Assembly: GCA_023261695.1 (NCBI GenBank)
Contig: JAHFON010000007.1
Span: 1 to 42,382, forward strand
DNA from: Candidatus Moraniibacteriota bacterium
GTDB taxonomy: Bacteria; Patescibacteriota; Minisyncoccia; Moranbacterales; UBA1568
Direction of reading: 5' to 3'
Length of the DNA stretch: 42,382 bases
Every line of letters begins with the position of its first letter. The first letter of the stretch is position 1. Both the position numbers and the translations under genes were made by a program. This document shows positions 8,846 through 18,592 of this stretch, piece after piece. The notes below the pieces were generated by a model that did no database searches, was not told the origin of the DNA, and saw nothing but the letters and a program-made list of their open reading frames with translations.

Positions 8846-11800
8846 TCATTTTCTCGCTGAAAGAGTCACCGTCCCATGACGTTCAAGCGTACCCCAACGG
8901 GCAAGTTTGCCTTTTATCGCGGCGAAGACCACTTTGATCGCGACATAATACATCAGCTGTCGATAGAAGAAACGCTGAAGCGGCATCCACCAAAGCAGAC
9001 TCCATTGTTCTTTGCGCTCCAAGAAAAATGGGACGAGAGCGGTCAGCATATCAATCGCCAGAAAGAGCACGTAGAAAAATAAGATCCCCTGCAGAGTGTG
9101 CGGCGCGTCGAAACCAACCGGATGCTGATATTTCTGCCAACCCACCCACAAAAGGGAAAATATAAGCGCCAGATCCATAAACGGCGAGATCAACGGAAAA
9201 AAAACTTGAAAAACAAAGACGTTCGGCACCGCAAAAAATCCGAGAGATCCGTAACGCGGGCGAAAAAGCGTGTCGCGATGCTTCCAGGCAGTTTGTAATG
9301 TTCCGAACATCCAGCGAAAACGCTGTTTGATAAAATTATGCACTGTGTCTGGAGCTTCCGTAAACGCGAACGCTTCGTCATCATAGGCCACGCGATAGCC
9401 GGAACGCAGAAGCGTAAACGTCAGATCGGCGTCTTCTGCCAGCGTATCGGAAGAAAATCCTCCTGTTTCCACGATAGCATTCCGCCGCCAAGCTCCCACC
9501 GCTCCGGGTACGACCGTCACGCAGTTCATCATCTCAAAAGCGCGCCTATCAAAATTTTGACTCGTAATGTATTCCAACGCCTGCCAACGAGTCAAGATAT
9601 TCACCCGATTTCCCACTTTGGCGTTACCCGCTACTGCCGCTATTCGTGTATCAACGAAACGCCGGATGAGTTTCGAGATCGTATCTTTCCGAAAAAGCGT
9701 GTCGGCATCCAAAGTAATGATGATCTCCTTCTGTTCATCTGTATGGCTGATACCGAAATTGAGAGCTTGCGCCTTGCCGGAGTTAGATTGTGTAAAAAGT
9801 TTGACACGCGGATGATGTTCAAAGACTTCATACAATCTGATAAAGGTATCGTCTGTTGAGCCGTCATCTACGACAATCACCGTCACATCCGGATAGGTTG
9901 AATCAAGAATAGCCTGCACCGTGCGCACCACCACTATGCCCTCATTGTAAGCCGGAATAACTACCGCCACGGATGGCAAAAAATCAACGAGTGCTTCCCC
10001 GTGTCTTTTGAAGCGCGTGTACGCCCATTGCGCTGTGGCGAGCGTGCCGAGAAAAATCAAACGGATGATTCCGAGTACGATGCCTATGCTGAACATAAGC
10101 GACAGAAAACGGTTGAATCCCGTCACTACCCAAAACCCCGCGCCGTTGAAACGGGCCAGTTGCTGTTCTCGCGCGCTGACTTGCGGCATCATTTCATCAC
10201 GGGAAACTCCGAGCAAATCCGCAATCGTTACCAATTCAAATCCTTGCGCTTGTAAATTTTCAATAATTTTGGGAAGTGCGGCGATAGTTTGATCGCGGTT
10301 ACCGCCGCCGTCATGGAGCAAGACTACATTGCCGTCTCCTAGAGTGGCTCCGCCTATGACACTGGATACGATCGTATCCACCCCGGGACTATCCCAGTCA
10401 CGCGGATCAATATGCATACCCACCGTATAGTAATTCAGCGCGGTGGTAAATTCCAATGGCGCAATTTGATCAGGAGTAGCCGGCTCAACATCTTCCGCGT
10501 ACGGCGGACGGAAAAGCAATACTTTGCGCCCTAAAATGCCTTCAAATAATCTCTCTGTGGCATTCAATTCCGCCCGAAATTGCCCCTCTGTAATTTTTGT
10601 AATATTGGGATGAGTGTAGGTATGATTACCGATTTCATGACCTTCATCCATTGTACGGCGCAAAAGAGACGGGTGAAGATTGGCATTGACCCCTACCACA
10701 AAAAATGTCGCCGGCACACGATACTTTTTGAGAATACTCAATACTTGCGGCGTATATTTGGCATCCGGGCCGTCATCGAAAGTCAAAGCGATTTTTTTCT
10801 GATTATCTCCGCCCCAACGCGTAATGACATAAGCCGATGGAAAAGCGGTAATTTTTTCTTCCACAATAAATCCAAAAGCATTATCGTAGAAAATATCGCG
10901 TTTGCCATCAGCCGGAACGGCCGTCACGCGCAAAATTTCTCCCTTGCCTTCATAATCAATATCATAACCGGAGCGCAACATTTCCAGCGACTGCGCGACA
11001 GACTCATCCAGTTTTCTTTTCTGCTGTGTCAAAACATTCCAAACTGCCGGATCTTCCGATCCCAGTCTCCACAACGCGTACCCCGCCGGACCGCCGAGTT
11101 TTTGCGCCGCTACGATTTGATTGAACGCCGACACGGCATCCAGAAACCAGACATGATGAAGCGTATCGTTTTCGTCGTAATAATCAAAAGTCGGTGTCAA
11201 TGAATCTTTATCAAGCGTCACGGTCGCGTCGGATTCTTCGGCTGTCCGGATCGCCTCCTGAAAAGTCGCCTCTGTACCAACGGCGGCCTCACCTTTCCAA
11301 TCGTATCCGTACGCCCCCAAAGCTACGATATATTTTTCGGGCGGCGCTTGTTTGAAACGGTCTGTCAAAGATTCCACAAACCAGCTTTGCGAAGTTACCG
11401 CGCCGGCAGAAGTGTCATACACCGAGTGCTCATCGTACGCCATCAGGATTAGAAAATCCGCGTATTGAGAGAGTTTCTTGGCGTCAAATTCAGGATCGTC
11501 CAGCGGAATATTCTGCGATACTTGCAATCCCAAAGGATGCAACTTGCCGTAGAGCTCGGACATAAATTGCACCAGATCGGCTTGCCTGTGCAAAGGAACG
11601 TCTTCAAAATCAATGCTGATGCCTTTGAAATTATTTTGCTTCAAATATTCCGCTATGGCGTCTATGAGTTTCCCGCGCGCGACAGGATTGATGAGCATAC
11701 GCGCCAAACGAGCGCTGTCCCAATCTTGAGTTGCGTTATCAAAATTATTGATGAGCGGCACGATAGGCAGATCTGAACGCACGGCGCGAATATACTGCAG

Positions 11801-12277
11801 TGTTTCATTTTGACGGCTCTCATCGTCTAGCACGACATTGCCCGCGTCGTCAGCCAGATGCAGCCACTCCGGTACCAGCACGTCCAATTTCCCGATATTT
11901 TGCTTAAAAGAAGTAAAACTATTATCATCCCAATTCACATAAAACCCATACACGGGCGCGCTCTTTTTTTGAAAAGTTTCTTGTTTCGGAGTGGATTTTT
12001 GTCCGATGTTAAGTGAGGTGATAAAACTTTTAGCATCAAAGGGCGCGTATTCAGAAAGCGGCGCGGTGCTCCGCGGTACATTAGGCGCGCCTCTTAATGT
12101 GAGTAGAGGCTTGGTTAGAATGAGCGAGGGCAAATTTGGACGGACAATGATGCTGGCAATCATAATAACCAAGAGACTTGCCAAAAACACGCCCACGGAA
12201 AAAATAGTCCTTCTGGAATAACGGGAGCGCCGTCCCCCTTTATCATAAAAAATCGGATGTGCTGAAAATATTGGCAT
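8846..12277 (-). CDS. Trifunctional fusion: GH18-like glycoside hydrolase + NodB-type polysaccharide deacetylase + processive family 2 glycosyltransferase
   Basis: N-terminal TM; GH18-like FKGISIDFEDVP and ...AGYALWRLGSEDPAVW; CE4 IALTFDDGPDAKYTPQVL...HEIGNHTYTHPN; GT2 VVIPAYNEGIVVVRTVQAIL...VVDDGSTDDT...LDADTLF...EDADLTFTLL...QRFRW; C-terminal TM helices. Confidence 0.92.
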   Translation of the reverse strand: MPIFSAHPIFYDKGGRRSRYSRRTIFSVGVFLASLLVIMIASIIVRPNLPSLILTKPLLTLRGAPNVPRSTAPLSEYAPFDAKSFITSLNIGQKSTPKQETFQKKSAPVYGFYVNWDDNSFTSFKQNIGKLDVLVPEWLHLADDAGNVVLDDESRQNETLQYIRAVRSDLPIVPLINNFDNATQDWDSARLARMLINPVARGKLIDAIAEYLKQNNFKGISIDFEDVPLHRQADLVQFMSELYGKLHPLGLQVSQNIPLDDPEFDAKKLSQYADFLILMAYDEHSVYDTSAGAVTSQSWFVESLTDRFKQAPPEKYIVALGAYGYDWKGEAAVGTEATFQEAIRTAEESDATVTLDKDSLTPTFDYYDENDTLHHVWFLDAVSAFNQIVAAQKLGGPAGYALWRLGSEDPAVWNVLTQQKRKLDESVAQSLEMLRSGYDIDYEGKGEILRVTAVPADGKRDIFYDNAFGFIVEEKITAFPSAYVITRWGGDNQKKIALTFDDGPDAKYTPQVLSILKKYRVPATFFVVGVNANLHPSLLRRTMDEGHEIGNHTYTHPNITKITEGQFRAELNATERLFEGILGRKVLLFRPPYAEDVEPATPDQIAPLEFTTALNYYTVGMHIDPRDWDSPGVDTIVSSVIGGATLGDGNVVLLHDGGGNRDQTIAALPKIIENLQAQGFELVTIADLLGVSRDEMMPQVSAREQQLARFNGAGFWVVTGFNRFLSLMFSIGIVLGIIRLIFLGTLATAQWAYTRFKRHGEALVDFLPSVAVVIPAYNEGIVVVRTVQAILDSTYPDVTVIVVDDGSTDDTFIRLYEVFEHHPRVKLFTQSNSGKAQALNFGISHTDEQKEIIITLDADTLFRKDTISKLIRRFVDTRIAAVAGNAKVGNRVNILTRWQALEYITSQNFDRRAFEMMNCVTVVPGAVGAWRRNAIVETGGFSSDTLAEDADLTFTLLRSGYRVAYDDEAFAFTEAPDTVHNFIKQRFRWMFGTLQTAWKHRDTLFRPRYGSLGFFAVPNVFVFQVFFPLISPFMDLALIFSLLWVGWQKYQHPVGFDAPHTLQGILFFYVLFLAIDMLTALVPFFLERKEQWSLLWWMPLQRFFYRQLMYYVAIKVVFAAIKGKLARWGTLERHGTVTLSARK

Positions 12278-12363
12278 ACAACGAAAGATTATATATCCAG
12301 AGTATGCCGTTTCGCGTTATAAAACAAGAACTCCCGACTAACGCTATACCCGCCTCTAAAAGC

Positions 12364-12390
12364 AAAACGCGCCCGAGAAAGGCGCGTTTT
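12364..12390 (-). terminator. Rho-independent terminator
   Basis: AAAACGCGCC-CGAGAAA-GGCGCGTTTT perfect 10-bp stem just downstream of the stop at 12397, flanked by GCTTTT on the minus strand. Confidence 0.8.
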
Positions 12391-12396
12391 CCGCTT

Positions 12397-13302
12397 TTAT
12401 TGCCAGTATATCTGCGAAGTAGTAATCACTTTTTTCCAAGGGCCGTCCGGAACGGCGCTAAACGGCACGAATTGCCAATCTACATGATCAATATCTGAAA
12501 GTCCGAGTATATCGTGAACGGCAGGTGAAACATCCAGGCCAGCGTTATTATTAGTTTTACTTTTTGGCAGCGCTTTACCAAACACATAATCTACATCATC
12601 TTCTTTGAAGGGACCGACATCTTGCCACTGCGCGTAAGCGACTTTATCACCCTTGATAATTTTTATCCATTGATTCTTAAGCATTGATTCGTCGTTTTTC
12701 CATTTTTGCGACTTGGCCCAGGGAATCACATTAGCCACTTCCTCTCTGCGATCACCCTTGCTGTTGAAATCATTATAAGGAAGCGCGAAATAAAAAGGAT
12801 TTTCTTTGGGCGCAAAGTCGGACGGAAAATAACCGCTTCGATTACGAGGACTGTCAACGCCGCCGAAATGCCTGACCCATTGTTCGTCCCAGGCGCTCGG
12901 CAGATTGGAAATATTTTTGTTATCCTTTCCTGCTTCCTCGCCGGCCCAAAAGTAAGTCACGGTGATATTTTTGTGAAGAGGGTACGTACTTCCTGCTTCC
13001 ACTGCGCCAGATGTCGCGACAGCTTGCGCGTCTTTGGCTTGTGTTGGCGAAACAGGTATCTCTTCGTCCGTAACTGCTGTTTGCGGCAATATTACGGCAA
13101 CACCTTCAGCGCTCTCTTGCGGAGACGCGGTTATATTTTGTGGTTCAATTTCTTTTTGTTTGGACTTATTTTGACTCTCAATGACTATAGCTTTGGAACC
13201 GAGGGCTTTCTTGACTGCCAAAGTATAGAATACGCCTGTCAAAGAAAAAATGCTCAGTAACGCGACAACCACGAGCGTATGTTTTTTTTGTATACGTACC
13301 AT
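12397..13302 (-). CDS. Secreted/membrane-anchored protein with probable double-psi beta-barrel (RlpA-like) C-terminal domain
   Basis: N-terminal TM; ITVTYFW...AYAQWQDVGPFKEDD...NNNAGLDVSPAVHDILGL resembles the DPBB pattern (x-D-x-GPF ... D-x-S-x-A-x-x-x-L-G). Confidence 0.5.
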   Translation of the reverse strand: MVRIQKKHTLVVVALLSIFSLTGVFYTLAVKKALGSKAIVIESQNKSKQKEIEPQNITASPQESAEGVAVILPQTAVTDEEIPVSPTQAKDAQAVATSGAVEAGSTYPLHKNITVTYFWAGEEAGKDNKNISNLPSAWDEQWVRHFGGVDSPRNRSGYFPSDFAPKENPFYFALPYNDFNSKGDRREEVANVIPWAKSQKWKNDESMLKNQWIKIIKGDKVAYAQWQDVGPFKEDDVDYVFGKALPKSKTNNNAGLDVSPAVHDILGLSDIDHVDWQFVPFSAVPDGPWKKVITTSQIYWQ

Positions 13303-13384
13303 GAAACTTATTTTCTATTTTCAATGGTTAACCGCTTTACCACAAATCCAAGAGCCTTCAGTATAGCAAAATTAGAAAAAACAG

Positions 13385-13921
13385 TCAATCGGCATGTTGG
13401 TCCAGATACTGTTTAATAAAATCACTGGGCTTCTGCCACCATTCGGGGCGCGTGCGCTGGTCGCCTTCTTTCCAATAACCAGGCAATACCTCATCTCGCC
13501 AAGGCCCAATGTAAATAGCGAAATGCAAATGCGCCGGCCAAAATCCATTTTCCGGCGTATTCCCCTCGCCGATAAATCCAAGCGGCTCGCCTAAGTCTAC
13601 TTTTTCTCCGATGAGCTTGAAACATTTTCCCAGGTGAGCGTATACCGAATAAAAAACCCTGCGTGTTTTAGCTTGCTTATGACGGATGATGATAATATTT
13701 CCCCAGTTGCCTTTTTCTCCAGTCCCCGGGTGAAAGGCGGAATAGACTACCCGGCCGCGTCCGATAGCCCTCACGTCAGTCCCCGCCTCCGCCAGACAAT
13801 CTTCGCCCAAGTGCAGTCCCCACACAACGCCGTTATACACAGAGCGCTTGCCAAACGGCGCGCCATTCACCTGATAATCATCAATAGGAAAAATGAGTTT
13901 GGGAGTTGTGAGATAAGCCAT
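13385..13921 (-). CDS. M23 family metallopeptidase
   Basis: HLGEDCLAEAGTDVRAIGRGRVVYSAFHPGTGEKGNWGNIIIIRH...VYAHLGK...GEPLGFIGEGNTPENGFWPAHLHFAIY: LytM/M23 motifs. Start taken at MAYLTTP. Confidence 0.85.
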   Translation of the reverse strand: MAYLTTPKLIFPIDDYQVNGAPFGKRSVYNGVVWGLHLGEDCLAEAGTDVRAIGRGRVVYSAFHPGTGEKGNWGNIIIIRHKQAKTRRVFYSVYAHLGKCFKLIGEKVDLGEPLGFIGEGNTPENGFWPAHLHFAIYIGPWRDEVLPGYWKEGDQRTRPEWWQKPSDFIKQYLDQHAD

Positions 13922-13990
13922 ATAACAGCGCAAAAGCTTCCTCCTATGATGTCACAAATCAATTTTTTTATCAAGAAAAAGGGAAAAAAC

Positions 13991-15208
13991 CTACTCGTAT
14001 CGCAGGGCTTCAATCGGACTAAGATTAGCCGCCCTGCGCGCCGGATAAAATCCGAACGCGATCCCCACGGCCGCCGATACGCCAAAAGCAAGCAGGATAG
14101 ATGATAGAGACACCTGCGTCACAAGACCGGCAAACCGAGATACTGCCAACGAAGCCAGCCAGCCCAAAAGAATACCGACTAATCCTCCAAAAAATGTCAG
14201 CGCCACCGCTTCTGAAAGAAACTGGAGATTGATATACAATCTTTTTACGCCGACCGCCTTGCGCAAACCGATTTCCCGCGTACGCTCTGTTACTGTGGTC
14301 AGCATCATATTCATAATACCTATACCTCCGACCAGCAATGAGATACCGGCAATGGAAGCCAGCAAAATAGTAAATGTCCCTGTGATATTTGAAGCCGTGG
14401 CAATAATATCATTCTGATTTATAATATTGAAATCGGCGGACGCTGGTTCTGTGATATTGTGCCGATGGAGAAGAATTTGGGTAACTTGCTCTTGCACGGC
14501 CGTCATAACATCCTGATTCACGGAAGCGATACTGATAGTATTCACATAATTATCCCCAGAAAGGAAATGTTGCGCGCTCGTGATCGGTATATACACAGAT
14601 TCATCCGGATTGCTGAAGCCGGAGCCGCCTTTAGCCTGCGCGACTCCGATCACTTGAAATTCAACGTTTTTTATACGAATAAATTGCCCGATAGGCTCCG
14701 TGTCATTGCCAAATAAATCAGACTTAGCCGTCGCTCCCAGCACGGCGACTTTCGCGGAAGATTTAATTTGTGACGCCGTAAAAAATGCGCCGGTGTCCAT
14801 TTTGATATTTCTCACCGTCAAATAATCCGGAGCGGTTCCGATAACAGATGTGTTGGTGTTATTGCCCTTGGCGGTAATCTGATAGCGCCGCGTCACATCC
14901 GGCGCTATAGCCAGGATATTCTCCCCTTCAATTTGTATCGCGCTCACATCTTCTTGAGTCAATGTTTGAGCGCTCCCTTGTCCGCCGCTCACTCCGCCGC
15001 TCCGTTGAGCTCCCGGCCGGACTATTATCAGATTAGAACCTATGGCCTCGATACTGCTTTGTATAGAACTCTGCGCTCCCTGCCCAATGGAAATCATCGT
15101 AATCACTGAAGCAATACCGATAACGATACCCAAAATCGTCAGACTGGATCGGACTTTGTTTGCCGAAAGCGACGCAAATGTCTCTTGTAGTATGTCTTTA
15201 TAAATCAT
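13991..15208 (-). CDS. ABC transporter permease, MacB/FtsX type
   Basis: N-terminal LSANKVRSSLTILGIVIGIASVITMISIGQGAQ; C-terminal GGIGIMNMMLTTVTERTREIGLRKAVG and FYPARRAANLSPIEALRYE. Confidence 0.93.
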   Translation of the reverse strand: MIYKDILQETFASLSANKVRSSLTILGIVIGIASVITMISIGQGAQSSIQSSIEAIGSNLIIVRPGAQRSGGVSGGQGSAQTLTQEDVSAIQIEGENILAIAPDVTRRYQITAKGNNTNTSVIGTAPDYLTVRNIKMDTGAFFTASQIKSSAKVAVLGATAKSDLFGNDTEPIGQFIRIKNVEFQVIGVAQAKGGSGFSNPDESVYIPITSAQHFLSGDNYVNTISIASVNQDVMTAVQEQVTQILLHRHNITEPASADFNIINQNDIIATASNITGTFTILLASIAGISLLVGGIGIMNMMLTTVTERTREIGLRKAVGVKRLYINLQFLSEAVALTFFGGLVGILLGWLASLAVSRFAGLVTQVSLSSILLAFGVSAAVGIAFGFYPARRAANLSPIEALRYE

Positions 15209-15882
15209 ATGGTTGCATCACTTTCAATAGCTCCATCGCGAATAGAGATAATGCGGCGCGCGTACTTCGCTATATCTATCTCGTGCGTGATAAGAATGAT
15301 TGTATGTCCCGCCAGGTTCAATTCTCGTAGTGTTTCCATAACAACTTGGCTGGTTTTTGTGTCTAAATTCCCCGTCGGTTCGTCGGCTAGAATGATCGCC
15401 GGATTGTTGATAAGCGCTCGTGCGATGGCGACGCGCTGAATCTGTCCTCCGGAAAGCTGATTGGAAAGATTGTACAATTTACCCTCTTCCATGCCAGCAG
15501 AAAATAAAGCTTCCCGCGCCCTCTGTTCACGCTCCTTCCCTGTCGTATCTGTGTACAAAAGCGGCAACATCACATTGCGAAGTACCGTCGCCCGCGGCAA
15601 AAGATTGAAGGACTGGAAAACGAAGCCGATCTTATCTCGGCGCAATTCTGATAACTCATCATCGCTCAATTTTGAGACTTCTTTTCCATCCAAAAAATAT
15701 TGCCCGCTAGTCGGTGTATCCAGCGCCCCCAGTATGTGCATCAATGTCGATTTTCCCGATCCGGAAGGACCAATGATAGAAACAAATTCCCCTTTCTCTA
15801 TCTGAAACGATACTTCTTTCAACGCGACTGTTTCAACGTCTCCATTTAAATAAATTTTGGAAAGTTTTTCACATTTAATCAT
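15205..15882 (-). CDS. ABC transporter ATP-binding protein, MacB/LolD type
   Basis: Walker A GPSGSGKST, signature LSGGQIQRVAIARAL, Walker B IILADEPTGNLD; 4-nt ATGA overlap with the permease gene. Confidence 0.96.
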   Translation of the reverse strand: MIKCEKLSKIYLNGDVETVALKEVSFQIEKGEFVSIIGPSGSGKSTLMHILGALDTPTSGQYFLDGKEVSKLSDDELSELRRDKIGFVFQSFNLLPRATVLRNVMLPLLYTDTTGKEREQRAREALFSAGMEEGKLYNLSNQLSGGQIQRVAIARALINNPAIILADEPTGNLDTKTSQVVMETLRELNLAGHTIILITHEIDIAKYARRIISIRDGAIESDATI

Positions 15883-15887
15883 AACAT

Positions 15888-17045
15888 TTACCTGCCTCCG
15901 CCAAAAAGCCTGAATCCGCCCGGCTGACCAGAAGAACCAGTAGTTGTCTTGGTCGGATCGATAGTTTGAGTGATTACCTTCTCCCCAGCATTGATACCAC
16001 TAATTATTTCCGTCTCCTTGCTATTGGACGCGCCAACTTCCACCGTATGCCGTTTCGGCGTCTGACCATCCAACGTTTCGACATAAGTCGTCGTACCCTC
16101 TGTCTTTATGGCGCCGTTTGGAACAATGATGACATCTTGCTTTACATCGGTGACAAGCGAAGCCGAAACACTCATCTCCGGCCTGATTCTCGGATCGAGC
16201 GTGTCAAAACCGATAGTAACCTTGTATGTCACAACTCCTTGAGTAATCGTTCCGAGCGCATCCATTTTCTCAATCTTGCCTGAAATATTCAGTCCATCAA
16301 TAGCGTCAAATTTGAGCACGGCTTTCTGTCCGATACTCACGTTCGGAATATCCACTTCGTTCACCTCCACTTGCGCCTTGAGCGTCCCGAGGTCTCCGAT
16401 AATGATCGGGGTTTGTCTTGAAGTACCGCTTGAAACCTTAGCCAAGTCATCACCATTCTTGATATTGACCGCGTTCACCGTTCCATCTATCGGAGACACG
16501 ACTTTTCTTTTTCCGGCGATAGATAATTGATTGCCGTAATCAGCTTGAGAAGCGGCCAGATCTTGCTGCGCCGATACAATGCCCAGTTCTGCGACGTCAA
16601 CTTTTTTATTCAAAACATCTTTCTGGGCTCTCGATTTTCCGCTACCGCTTTTCTTGGCATCAGACAAATCCGCCTTTGCCTGCTTGAGTTGCACTTTCGC
16701 GGATTTAAAGGCCTGTTTGGATTGGTCAAGGGAGGCGATAGATTTCGCGACACTTACCCCAAGTTGATCATTATCAATAATAAATAAAAGTTGCCCTTTC
16801 TTCACATGATCACCGACCGCGACAGAAAGACCGGCAACGGTTCCGGTAATGGTCGGGTCAACATTGGCGATCTGATCAATAGCAACATTGCCGCTTCCCG
16901 CAACAGAGGTCATCAGAGCGCCTTTCTCTGCGGTTACCGTCACATATCGCACCAAAGAAGTTTTTGTTTGCGACCGGCTGTACCAATAATATCCTCCGGA
17001 TGCCAAAAGAATAGCAACAACGATAAAAGATTTTTTCAGTTTCAT
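15888..17045 (-). CDS. HlyD/MacA-type periplasmic adaptor-like protein
   Basis: N-terminal TM, biotinyl-lipoyl-like TGTVAGLSVAVGDHVKKGQLLFIID, barrel segments, Gly-rich C-terminus. Confidence 0.88.
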   Translation of the reverse strand: MKLKKSFIVVAILLASGGYYWYSRSQTKTSLVRYVTVTAEKGALMTSVAGSGNVAIDQIANVDPTITGTVAGLSVAVGDHVKKGQLLFIIDNDQLGVSVAKSIASLDQSKQAFKSAKVQLKQAKADLSDAKKSGSGKSRAQKDVLNKKVDVAELGIVSAQQDLAASQADYGNQLSIAGKRKVVSPIDGTVNAVNIKNGDDLAKVSSGTSRQTPIIIGDLGTLKAQVEVNEVDIPNVSIGQKAVLKFDAIDGLNISGKIEKMDALGTITQGVVTYKVTIGFDTLDPRIRPEMSVSASLVTDVKQDVIIVPNGAIKTEGTTTYVETLDGQTPKRHTVEVGASNSKETEIISGINAGEKVITQTIDPTKTTTGSSGQPGGFRLFGGGR

Positions 17046-17057
17046 AATCCAATTATT

Positions 17058-17540
17058 TCAATTGCTCCCGAACACACGAATGAGATCGGCATTGATAGTA
17101 CCATTATCGCCGGGCCTGCCGACCACGACTATCTTATCTTCGCTCTTCAAATCACCAAATTGCACAGTCTCGCGCCCCCATTTAATGAGCGTTTTGTCTG
17201 TAACGACAACCGTGTTCTCTTTCTCGTCCCTGTCCTTGACGACAATTGTATCTCCGGAAATAGAAATAATTGTGCCCGACACGCCATAAGCGTTGCGGAA
17301 ATCGCGTCCACCAAATCTGTCATATCCGAAGCTCTCCATCATATCGCGCCTGCCTGACATCATATCGCGCCGATCGAGAAAATTACGTTCATAATTTTCT
17401 CCCCAAGCATACGAGAAACGCGCCTTGTGAAAACCGACTGCCAGTCCACCAGCGAAACTGACAATAGCAACCAACAAAACACCAACTACCATTGCCGCAA
17501 TTTTAAAGTTTTTTGATCGCACCATTTCTTGAGCACTCAT
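17058..17540 (-). CDS. DUF5666-like secreted protein
   Basis: N-terminal TM then GTIISISGDTIVVKDRDEKENTVVVTDKTLIKWGRETVQFGDLKSEDKIVVVGRPGDNGTINADLIRVFG (OB-like repeat typical of DUF5666). Confidence 0.6.
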   Translation of the reverse strand: MSAQEMVRSKNFKIAAMVVGVLLVAIVSFAGGLAVGFHKARFSYAWGENYERNFLDRRDMMSGRRDMMESFGYDRFGGRDFRNAYGVSGTIISISGDTIVVKDRDEKENTVVVTDKTLIKWGRETVQFGDLKSEDKIVVVGRPGDNGTINADLIRVFGSN

Positions 17541-17563
17541 AATATTTGCGTAATTATCTTGTT

Positions 17564-17965
17564 TTAATAACTAAAATGCCGCTTGCCCGCGTTAGAAAAA
17601 TACATGCTGAAAGAAAGGAAAAGTGTAAACATCGGGACCAAGATTAAGAGCGCGGGAAGTATTGGCATTGTTTCCAGCAGAGCGAATAAAAATGTATTCC
17701 AATTACGCGCGACAATTGCCGCGTCGGAAAACATAAGAGAAAACAGATACCAAAAATCTGATTTTAGAATCGCTGTTGCAAAAACCATCCAGACAAAAAC
17801 AAGCATAGCAAACGACCCTGACAACCCAATATACGAGAATATCAATCGGCGACGCTTGACACGCGCAATTTTTTCAAGAGATATGGCATATAAAATCCTA
17901 TGCTCCAAACCAACCTCCGGATTGGCTGACTGAATATTCTTGAATAAAGAATTGAGAGTATTCAT
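17564..17965 (-). CDS. Small membrane protein; possible anti-sigma factor by position
   Basis: 133 aa, cytosolic N-terminus plus TM helices, immediately downstream of the ECF sigma gene. Confidence 0.5.
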   Translation of the reverse strand: MNTLNSLFKNIQSANPEVGLEHRILYAISLEKIARVKRRRLIFSYIGLSGSFAMLVFVWMVFATAILKSDFWYLFSLMFSDAAIVARNWNTFLFALLETMPILPALLILVPMFTLFLSFSMYFSNAGKRHFSY

Positions 17966-17982
17966 ACCTTATATAATATATA

Positions 17983-18564
17983 TTACGAATGAACACCATC
18001 TTCGGACGCAACGCCCGAAAGCATAGATGTTTTAAGCTTTTCTATGGCTCTATTGTGGCGGCTTTTTATAGTGTTGTACGGTTCCGCAAGAATCTGGGAA
18101 ATTTCCTGAAGCGAAAAATCTTCCCGATAAGCCAGTATGAGCAATTCCCGATACAGCTTTGGAATCTTAAGAAGGGCGCGCTCCAATTCTTTGACTATCT
18201 CTTTTCTTTCCAGAATCTCATCCGGAAGCTTCGCGTTTCCGCTTAAAGTTTCTTCAAGCACATTCTTTCCCTCATTGTCTTCGAATGACGAAAGTGGAAT
18301 GGTTTTTTTCTTTTTCAAAAAATCATAGGCGGTATTTTTGGCGATAGCGAACAACCAAACCTTGAAGCTTTGATTCTGGTCAAAACGTTTTATGTGCTTC
18401 CAGGCCTTGATGAAGGTTTCTTGGGCTAGGTCTTCGGCAACCGCCCGGTCACGCGTCATTTGAAAAATAAAATTATAGACTGACGGCAAATACTTTCGAA
18501 CCAATGGCGCGAAAGCGTCTTCATTGCCCTGTTGGTATGCCAGTATGCAATCCGTGTCATCCAT
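17983..18564 (-). CDS. RNA polymerase sigma factor, ECF/sigma-70 family
   Basis: LVRKYLPSVYNFIFQMTRDRAVAEDLAQETFIKAWKHIKRFDQNQSFKVWLFAIAKNTAYDFLKKK (region 2) and LPKLYRELLILAYREDFSLQEISQILAEPYNTIKSRHNRAIEKLK (region 4). Confidence 0.93.
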   Translation of the reverse strand: MDDTDCILAYQQGNEDAFAPLVRKYLPSVYNFIFQMTRDRAVAEDLAQETFIKAWKHIKRFDQNQSFKVWLFAIAKNTAYDFLKKKKTIPLSSFEDNEGKNVLEETLSGNAKLPDEILERKEIVKELERALLKIPKLYRELLILAYREDFSLQEISQILAEPYNTIKSRHNRAIEKLKTSMLSGVASEDGVHS

Positions 18565-18592
18565 AACGTTTCCTATGCGCGTTTTAGAAAAA

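Noticed and set aside
8876-12221. Numerous + strand ORFs inside the GH18-CE4-GT2 gene
   Set aside because: Antisense to a long ORF with clear domain motifs; no recognisable protein features of their own.
13991-15882. Frameshift or fused MacB between ATPase and permease
   Set aside because: The genes overlap by ATGA (15205-15208), a normal translational coupling, and both ORFs are complete.
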